This document shows, in pieces, positions 6,937-12,263 of a stretch of DNA of 12,263 nt (positions within the stretch are counted from its first letter, which is position 1; each line of letters opens with the position of its first letter). Below the pieces are notes generated by a model. The model worked only from the letters and a program-made list of their open reading frames with translations, was not told the origin of the DNA and ran no database searches. A program made the translations under genes and the position numbers. This DNA comes from Desulfovibrionaceae bacterium (GTDB lineage: Bacteria > Desulfobacterota > Desulfovibrionia > Desulfovibrionales > Desulfovibrionaceae). Where the stretch lies: NCBI GenBank assembly GCA_900770205.1, contig CAAGJV010000006.1, positions 1 to 12,263 of the forward strand, given 5' to 3'.

Positions 6937-8559
6937 ATACGGCATATAGACCAACAAAAATGCACGGGCTGCGGGCAGTGCTTCAAATCATGCAGCCTTG
7001 ATGTTTTCCGCCTGAATACCATGCAGACGGCCCTTTCTCCCTGCACGGCTGCATGCCCGGCCGGAACGAATATGCGTTCCTACAATCACCTGATCCAGCA
7101 GAACCGCCTGAAGGAAGCGCTGGAAGTACTCAAGCAGGGAACTCCCTTCCCTGCCATTACCGGACGCGTCTGCTTCCACCCCTGCGAAAGCAAATGCACG
7201 CGGGCTTCCATGGATGAGAGCGTCAATATCAATGCCCTCGAACAGTTCCTTGGAGACCTTGATCTTAACAAGATGCCAGAACGACCTTCCGTGCGCCACC
7301 TCTCCCGCGCCGCCGTCATCGGTTCCGGGCCGGCGGGGCTGGCAGCGGCATGGTACCTCGCCCTTGAAGGATGGCCTGTAACCGTTTTTGAAGCACTGCC
7401 TCAGCCCGGAGGCATGCTGCGCTACGGGATTCCGGCCTATCGCCTGCCCGATGCCGTTATCGAAGCCCATGTCCGCAAACTTGAAGCTCTTGGTGTGGAG
7501 TTCCGTTGCAATGTTCGCATCGGGGAAAAAGAAGACCTCAGCCTTTCCGATCTGCACGATCTGGGATACCGGGCTGTCCTTCTTGCGCCAGGCCTGAGCG
7601 CAGGCAAACGACTTCCGCTTGAAGGCATGGATCTTGAAGGAATTTTCACCGGTGTAGAGTTCCTTCGCTCCCTTCGTGAAGGAAACACCCCTTCCATAGG
7701 CCGCAGGGTGTGCGTCATCGGCGGAGGCAATGTCGCCATCGACGCCGCCATCAGTGCAAAAATGCTTGGTGCGGAAGAAGTTTCCATGTGCTGCCTGGAA
7801 GACAGGGAACATATGCCTGCCTTTGAACATAATATAAAAGACGCGCTGGAACACGGCATCATTCTGCACCCCTCGCTTGGCCCGTCATCAATACAGGGAA
7901 ACGAAGGAAAGGCATGTTCTGTCCTCTTTAAAGTCTGTACATCTCTTTTCAATGCCGAAGGCAGATTCTCCCCTGCCTTTGATGAAACAAAAACCGTATC
8001 CATAGAAGCTGATCAGGTTATTTTTGCCATTGGCCAGACAGGAGACTTCGCGGACATTGCTTCCGGGATCGATATGAACGGGCCGCGCATACATGTCACC
8101 GGCAACTCCATGCGTACCTCCCTCCCCGATGTTTTTGCCGCAGGAGATGCCGTCACAGGGCCTGCCTCTGTTATTGAAGCTCTTGTAGGAGGAAGAAACG
8201 CCGCAGAATCCATGAAGAGAGCTTTGAACGGCCTGCTTGTTGAAGATACTCCGGCTGCGGAAAAAGCCATTGTGGACAACATGCCTATAGACAAGCTCCC
8301 CCATCTTCCCCGCCATGAAAGGCGTTCCGTTGCAGGATCTATCAACGATGAAGCCGTCATAGGGTTCGACCAGCTTGATGCCCAGGCGGAAGCCATGCGC
8401 TGCCTCACATGCGGAAGCAAATCCTCCATCAGGTACGGGGACGACTGCATGACATGCTACAGCTGCGAACTGCACTGCCCTGAAGACGCCATTGATGTCC
8501 ATCCCTTCAAGGAACGCCTCCCCTACACGCTGTATGATGATGAAGGAGCCAGAATATGA
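6934..8559 (+). CDS. GltD-like NAD(P)H oxidoreductase with N- and C-terminal ferredoxin-type clusters
   Basis: This is a 541-residue cytoplasmic electron-transfer flavoprotein. At the N-terminus is a [4Fe-4S] motif CxxCxxCxxxC (Cys10, 13, 16, 20). Then comes the GltD/NfnB-type helical Fe-S domain with SPCTAACP (35-42) and GRVCFHPCESKC (77-88). The FAD Rossmann site is GSGPAG (130-135) with PGGMLRYGIP; the nucleotide site is GGGNVAIDAA (263-272), followed by CLEDREHMPA where GltD has an Arg-Arg pair; the second FAD motif is VFAAGDA. The C-terminus adds CLTC (490-493) and a second CxxCxxCxxxCP (505, 508, 511, 515). The likely role is to take electrons from NAD(P)H and pass them through Fe-S clusters to the flavoprotein next door, as DsrL or GltD do for their partners. 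The start is TTG 6934, with GAGGAGG eight bases upstream; the in-frame ATG at 6673 lies inside the palindrome. It overlaps the next gene by ATGA. Confidence 0.88.
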   Translation: MIRHIDQQKCTGCGQCFKSCSLDVFRLNTMQTALSPCTAACPAGTNMRSYNHLIQQNRLKEALEVLKQGTPFPAITGRVCFHPCESKCTRASMDESVNINALEQFLGDLDLNKMPERPSVRHLSRAAVIGSGPAGLAAAWYLALEGWPVTVFEALPQPGGMLRYGIPAYRLPDAVIEAHVRKLEALGVEFRCNVRIGEKEDLSLSDLHDLGYRAVLLAPGLSAGKRLPLEGMDLEGIFTGVEFLRSLREGNTPSIGRRVCVIGGGNVAIDAAISAKMLGAEEVSMCCLEDREHMPAFEHNIKDALEHGIILHPSLGPSSIQGNEGKACSVLFKVCTSLFNAEGRFSPAFDETKTVSIEADQVIFAIGQTGDFADIASGIDMNGPRIHVTGNSMRTSLPDVFAAGDAVTGPASVIEALVGGRNAAESMKRALNGLLVEDTPAAEKAIVDNMPIDKLPHLPRHERRSVAGSINDEAVIGFDQLDAQAEAMRCLTCGSKSSIRYGDDCMTCYSCELHCPEDAIDVHPFKERLPYTLYDDEGARI

Positions 8560-10262
8560 ACACGTTTGATTGCATACTCCATACCGATGTCCTTGTCATC
8601 GGCAGCGGTTTTTCAGGAACATGGGCGGCGATCAAGGCTCGTGATCATGTAAAAAATGTTCTTATGGTCGATAAGGGGCCGAGAGACTGGGGCGGACTTG
8701 GCAGCATGTCCGGCGGCGATATGATAGTCAAGCAGCCGGAATTTGAAGCATCCGATCTCGTCGATGAACTGACTTATTATTACGATGGCCTGTGCGAACA
8801 GGATGTCCTGAAGGAAATTCTGGAGCTCTCCTACGACCGCTTTATAGATCTGGAACGCATGGGGCACCGTTTTTACCGCGAAGACGGCGTTCTCCAGTCC
8901 ATCCCTCAGCGGGGGCTGGATAAGATGCGCTACTACTTCTACCACCCCTACGGAAAGGGCGGCAGCCACACAACAGAAGTGCTCAACAAGCGCCTTCAGG
9001 ATCTGGATGTCAAACGCATGGGCAGGGTGGAGATCACGCGCCTGCTGAAAGAAAACGGCCGTATCGTTGGAGCTGTAGGGTTTCACGGGCAGAGCGGCGC
9101 CAACGTTGTTATCAAAGCAAATGCCGTTGTGCTGGCTTCCCATTCCGGTGGATGGAAAGGCTCCTATCTGCTGAACACCTGCGCAGGAGAGGGCAGCCTT
9201 CTGGCTTATGAAGCCGGCGCTACCCTCCGCAATATGGAATTTATAGAAAACTGGAACGTTCCCAAGCTGTTTGCCTGGGAAGGGCAGACAGGCCTTCTCC
9301 CTCACGGAGCGCGCTTCCTCAACGGAAAGGGAGAAGACTTCATGCGTCGTTATTCCCCGAAGCTCGGAGCCAAGGCCGATCCTCACTACAATGTGCGCGG
9401 CATGGCTTTTGAAGTTCTGGCCGGCCGAGGCCCCATCTGGTTCGATACCAGCACCCTCAGCGAAAAAGGCATTCGCGACATGACGCCTACAGGCGGCTGG
9501 ATGAAGCTCAATGATACCAAACTGAAAACTCTCGGCATCGACTTCTTCCATCAAACTACGGAATGGATGTCTCAGGTGCTCACCTGCTTCGGCGGAGTAA
9601 AGGCCGATAAAACAGGCTATACCGGCGTTCCCGGCCTTTATGTGGCAGGCAGGGCCCGCAGCGTCACCCCCGGCGTTTATATGGGCGGATGGGACAGCTG
9701 CCTTACCGCCACCACAGGCTGGATTGCCGGCGAACATGCCGGCCGCTGCGCAGCGGAACAGAATATTCCCCCCATGGATGAATCGCTTGCTCTTGAAACC
9801 GCTCGCGAAACGACCTCCGCTTTGGGAAAAGAAGGCGTTTCCCCCAAAGATATCGTCAGGAAAATGCAGAGGCTCATGGCACCTGTCGATGTGTGCATCC
9901 TCAAAACCAGAGAAGGCCTCTCCCGTTCTCTTTCCCGTCTGGAAAGCTTCCGCGATGAAGTGCTTCCCCTCGCAGGCGCACAGGATCCCCATTACATGGT
10001 CAAGCTGACGGAAGCCCGGGGAATGACGCTGATCACCGAAGCATTCCTCCGCGCCTCTCTGCTCAGAAAGGAATCAAGAGCCGGCCATTACCGTGCAGAC
10101 TACCCCAACCGTGATGAAAAGCGCGGCCCGGCATGGATAGACATTTGCAAAAGCGAACACGGCATGGAGGCAGCCTTCAACGCCGTACCGATCGACCGCT
10201 ATCCGGTAAAGCCTTATCGTTACTATATGGATAACTTCAACTTTCCGAATGCATCAAACTGA
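8556..10262 (+). CDS. FAD-dependent oxidoreductase, fumarate reductase/AprA superfamily
   Basis: A 568-residue flavoprotein without signal peptide or membrane segment, so cytoplasmic. The N-terminal FAD site is GSGFSG (16-21), with VDKGP ending the second strand. Further superfamily marks are AGRGPIWFD (289-297), GGVKADKTGYTGVPGLYVAG (from 346), and a C-terminal helical and RADYP region. The usual fumarate reductase active-site motifs are absent: no HPT, no RGEG, and TCFGG (343-347) in place of HYTMGG. The segment 231-255 (ENWNVPKLF...PHGARFL) instead resembles, from memory, the substrate loop of adenylylsulfate reductase AprA (ENRFVPARF...PVGAWFL). There is no AprB neighbour; the upstream GltD-like protein, coupled by an ATGA overlap, is the likely electron partner, and dctPQM follow. 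Substrate and direction are unknown; an organic acid or sulfonate brought in by the TRAP system is an inference. AAGGAG (8543-8548) is the ribosome binding site. Confidence 0.85.
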   Translation: MNTFDCILHTDVLVIGSGFSGTWAAIKARDHVKNVLMVDKGPRDWGGLGSMSGGDMIVKQPEFEASDLVDELTYYYDGLCEQDVLKEILELSYDRFIDLERMGHRFYREDGVLQSIPQRGLDKMRYYFYHPYGKGGSHTTEVLNKRLQDLDVKRMGRVEITRLLKENGRIVGAVGFHGQSGANVVIKANAVVLASHSGGWKGSYLLNTCAGEGSLLAYEAGATLRNMEFIENWNVPKLFAWEGQTGLLPHGARFLNGKGEDFMRRYSPKLGAKADPHYNVRGMAFEVLAGRGPIWFDTSTLSEKGIRDMTPTGGWMKLNDTKLKTLGIDFFHQTTEWMSQVLTCFGGVKADKTGYTGVPGLYVAGRARSVTPGVYMGGWDSCLTATTGWIAGEHAGRCAAEQNIPPMDESLALETARETTSALGKEGVSPKDIVRKMQRLMAPVDVCILKTREGLSRSLSRLESFRDEVLPLAGAQDPHYMVKLTEARGMTLITEAFLRASLLRKESRAGHYRADYPNRDEKRGPAWIDICKSEHGMEAAFNAVPIDRYPVKPYRYYMDNFNFPNASN

Positions 10263-10287
10263 AACCCTGTTACCGTAGGAGAAGAAC

Positions 10288-11310
10288 ATGAAGAAACTTG
10301 CATCCGCTCTTCTGGCATGTACCATGCTGCTCGGCCTCTCCAGCGGCGCTTCCGCCGATCCCGTCACTCTCAAATATGCCGATCAGAACGCTGAAAACAG
10401 CTGGGGTGCTGAACGTGGCATGATTCCATGGATGAAAAAAGTGGAAGCCGACTCCAACGGCACCATCAAATTTGAAACCTATTTCAATGAAACGCTGACA
10501 AAGGGCGCTCAGGCATGGATGTCCACCCGCAATGGCATTGCTGATGTCGCATGGAACACCATGGCCGTTCTTCCAGGAAAGAACCAGCTTGCTACGGCTG
10601 TCACCCTTCCTGCACTTCCCGCAGCCACTCCCATGGAAGCCTCCCGCATTGCATGGAAACTTTATGAAACACAGCCCACTGTGGCAAAACCCTTTGATGA
10701 CGTAAAGATTCTCGCTCTTTTCATGAGCGATGTTGACAACCTCGTGACGAAAAAACCGGTCAAGTCCATGGAAGACCTGAAAGGCATGAAAATCCGCACC
10801 ATTGCCGGAGCCTGCGTCGATATGCTGAAGGCTCTGGGCGCTGTTCCTGTGGTCATGCCCATGCCCGATGTTTATATGGCGCTCCAGAAGGGCACCCTCG
10901 ATGGCGTTATGGCAGACTGGGAGCCTATCCAGGGATTCCGCTTCTATGAAGTGGCCAAATATGTCACGACAAACACTCCTTTCAGCTATTCCCTCTTTAC
11001 GCTGATCATGAACAAAAACAAATTCAATTCCCTGCCTGCAGAAGCCAAAGCCGCCCTTGAAAAGAACAGCGGACTTGAGGCCAGCGCCAGCCTTTCCGAA
11101 AACTTCGCCTACTCAGCCCGTGAAGTGGCTCAGCCTCTGAAGAACGAGGGAAAGGTTGAGATCTATGAACTCCCCGCATCGGAACGCCAGCGCTGGATAG
11201 AAGTCGGCGGCGTTCCCGCATGGGAAAAATGGGTAAAGGATTCCGAAAAGAAGGGCTTCAAAAATGCCCGTACCATCCTTGACCTCGCAACGGGAAAAAC
11301 TCCTTTCTAG
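10288..11310 (+). CDS. dctP: TRAP transporter periplasmic solute-binding protein (DctP family)
   Basis: This is the periplasmic receptor of a TRAP transporter, which delivers a carboxylate-type ligand to the DctQM membrane part for sodium-driven uptake. A 23-residue Sec signal (MKK, hydrophobic core, ASA before Asp24) is clear. The 340-residue length is normal. The conserved family core is present: MEDLKGMKIRT with Arg170, the residue that usually pairs with the ligand carboxylate, then ALGAVPVVMP, DVYMALQKGTLDGVM and a Trp211-rich stretch. The ligand is not readable from sequence. AGGAG (10277-10281) precedes the ATG by six bases. It begins 25 bases after the flavoprotein gene, which suggests the imported compound is that enzyme's substrate. 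Confidence 0.93.
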   Translation: MKKLASALLACTMLLGLSSGASADPVTLKYADQNAENSWGAERGMIPWMKKVEADSNGTIKFETYFNETLTKGAQAWMSTRNGIADVAWNTMAVLPGKNQLATAVTLPALPAATPMEASRIAWKLYETQPTVAKPFDDVKILALFMSDVDNLVTKKPVKSMEDLKGMKIRTIAGACVDMLKALGAVPVVMPMPDVYMALQKGTLDGVMADWEPIQGFRFYEVAKYVTTNTPFSYSLFTLIMNKNKFNSLPAEAKAALEKNSGLEASASLSENFAYSAREVAQPLKNEGKVEIYELPASERQRWIEVGGVPAWEKWVKDSEKKGFKNARTILDLATGKTPF

Positions 11311-11320
11311 TCGTCACGGG

Positions 11321-11347
11321 AGCGGATGGCAATCCTTGTCATCCGCT
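11321..11347 (+). promoter_or_regulatory. Intercistronic hairpin between dctP and dctQ
   Basis: AGCGGATG (11321-11328) pairs with CATCCGCT (11340-11347). The inner GCA/TGT adds three pairs, one a G-U, leaving a five-base loop. No good T-run follows (TTCCTTTAA), so it is more likely an mRNA-stabilising or partial attenuation element than a full terminator. Such a hairpin would favour more DctP than DctQM, the usual need for a binding protein. Confidence 0.6.
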
Positions 11348-11366
11348 TTCCTTTAACGGGGTCGGT

Positions 11367-11861
11367 ATGTACGAAAAAGCATTGAAATGGGCGATGAACC
11401 TCCTGATCCTTCTTGCTTCCTTAGCCATGTCGCTTATGATCCTTGTGATCGTTGCCGATGTCATCGGACGAGAATTCTTCAATTCTCCCCTTACGGGCGG
11501 GTATGAACTTGTTGAAGTCTTCATGGGCATTCTATGCCCCGTTTCTGTCACATACTGTATTTACAGGGAAGAAGACATCTGCGTCGATCTTTTCTATCAG
11601 CATCTCCCTGTTTCCGCTCGAAAAGGCATCAGGTGCTTTGCCAATCTCTTTGTTCTTCTCGTAGGAACGGCTCTTCTCTGGCAAAGCTGGCATCTTGTTC
11701 AGGACATCATCGATATGGAAACAAGCACGGCGCTGCTCTCCATTGCCATGTGGCCCATTGCCGTCTGCGTCTTTCTCTCGTTTCTTGTTATGATTCCCCT
11801 TCAGGTACGTTTTCTGTTCCACAGTTTCAGCGCTGTCGAGAAAGAGGAGAAAAATAAATGA
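11367..11861 (+). CDS. dctQ: TRAP transporter small membrane subunit (DctQ family)
   Basis: A 164-residue inner-membrane protein, the small permease subunit that pairs with DctM. Four hydrophobic segments are visible at about 10-31, 47-66, 91-111 and 125-147, the usual DctQ layout. The conserved DVIGREFFNSPLTGGYELVE stretch after segment one and the EEDICVDLF loop are typical of the family. The ATG at 11367 has only a weak GGGG ribosome binding site, in keeping with lower expression than dctP. The stop overlaps the dctM start (ATGA), so the two permease subunits are translationally coupled. Confidence 0.9.
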   Translation: MYEKALKWAMNLLILLASLAMSLMILVIVADVIGREFFNSPLTGGYELVEVFMGILCPVSVTYCIYREEDICVDLFYQHLPVSARKGIRCFANLFVLLVGTALLWQSWHLVQDIIDMETSTALLSIAMWPIAVCVFLSFLVMIPLQVRFLFHSFSAVEKEEKNK

Positions 11862-12263
11862 CTCCGTTTACCATAGGCTGCATAGGAATGGCGGCACTTG
11901 TCATTGCCATTTTTCTCAGAGTACCCATCGGAATGGGAATGATAGGTATAGGAGCACTCGGCTTTGCCGCCATCTCAGGCATAGATCCGGCGCTGAGCCT
12001 GCTTCGCAGCGTTCCTTACGAAACCTATGTCAACTATAACTACTGCGTTGTGCCCCTGTTCCTCATCATGGGAAACTTCGCCTTTAAATCCGGCATCAGC
12101 AACGATCTCTACTATGCCGTCCATCGCTTGATGGGCAGGATAAAAGGCGGGCTTGCCATGGCTACCGTAGCGGCCTGCGGCGGCTTTGCCGCCATCTGCG
12201 GCTCTTCCGTAGCATGTGCGGTCACCATGGGCGTAGTCGCCCTTCCGGAAATGAAGCGCTACA
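11858..12263 (+). CDS. dctM: TRAP transporter large permease subunit (DctM family), 3' part beyond the window
   Basis: The frame from ATG 11858 is open to the window end (135 codons), so only the first third of the usual 425-residue protein is here. DctM forms the transport channel in the inner membrane. Visible family features are a first helix, the LRVPIGMGMIGIGALG helix, VPLFLIMGNFAFKSGISNDLY, and the conserved GRIKGGLAMATVAACGGFAAICGSS loop. The ribosome binding site is GAGGAGA-like within the end of dctQ. Together with dctP and dctQ it makes a complete P-Q-M set in the common order. Confidence 0.93.
   Translation, partial: MTPFTIGCIGMAALVIAIFLRVPIGMGMIGIGALGFAAISGIDPALSLLRSVPYETYVNYNYCVVPLFLIMGNFAFKSGISNDLYYAVHRLMGRIKGGLAMATVAACGGFAAICGSSVACAVTMGVVALPEMKRY

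Noticed and set aside
8613..9992. 459-residue open frame antisense to the flavoprotein gene
   Set aside because: The plus-strand protein has clear FAD motifs, a good ribosome binding site and a coupled start. The antisense translation shows no recognisable domain and reflects codon bias.

Overview
The window looks like a piece of chromosome from an anaerobic, sulfidogen-like deltaproteobacterium; a gut-type Desulfovibrionaceae is my best guess. The pointers are a DctPQM TRAP transporter, a PaaK-like ligase of the 'SPGP' type, a GltD-like iron-sulfur flavoprotein paired with a flavoprotein whose active-site segment resembles adenylylsulfate reductase AprA, and moderate GC coding sequence with AT-rich gaps. 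This assignment is inference, because the window contains no rRNA or other taxonomic marker.

Left part (1-5041, all minus strand): housekeeping genes. Read in the direction of transcription these are der (ribosome-assembly GTPase), a YjaB-like GNAT acetyltransferase 8 bases after it, then guaB (IMP dehydrogenase) behind its own clear sigma70-type promoter, then guaA (GMP synthase), which runs off the left edge about a dozen residues before its expected end. guaB and guaA carry out the two steps from IMP to GMP.

Middle (5042-6651): a 292-base AT-rich divergent spacer with a good promoter for a single PaaK-family ligase gene on the plus strand, closed by a textbook intrinsic terminator.

Right part (6652-12263, plus strand): a palindrome-rich leader of about 280 bases, then an operon. 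Its genes are a GltD-like oxidoreductase with extra ferredoxin-type clusters at both ends (TTG start with a strong ribosome binding site), a flavoprotein of the fumarate reductase/AprA superfamily (ATGA overlap), dctP, dctQ and the start of dctM (second ATGA overlap). No signal peptide, heme motif or membrane anchor is visible on the two redox proteins. The simplest reading is that the TRAP transporter imports a small organic acid or sulfonate, and a cytoplasmic pair (NAD(P)H to Fe-S to FAD) reduces or oxidises it. The flavoprotein lacks the hallmark active-site motifs of fumarate reductases, so its substrate is open. This operon is the most promising candidate for an undescribed system here.

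No tRNA, rRNA, CRISPR array, insertion sequence or phage gene was seen. Long ORFs opposite guaA, guaB, der, paaK and the flavoprotein gene are shadows and are not annotated.
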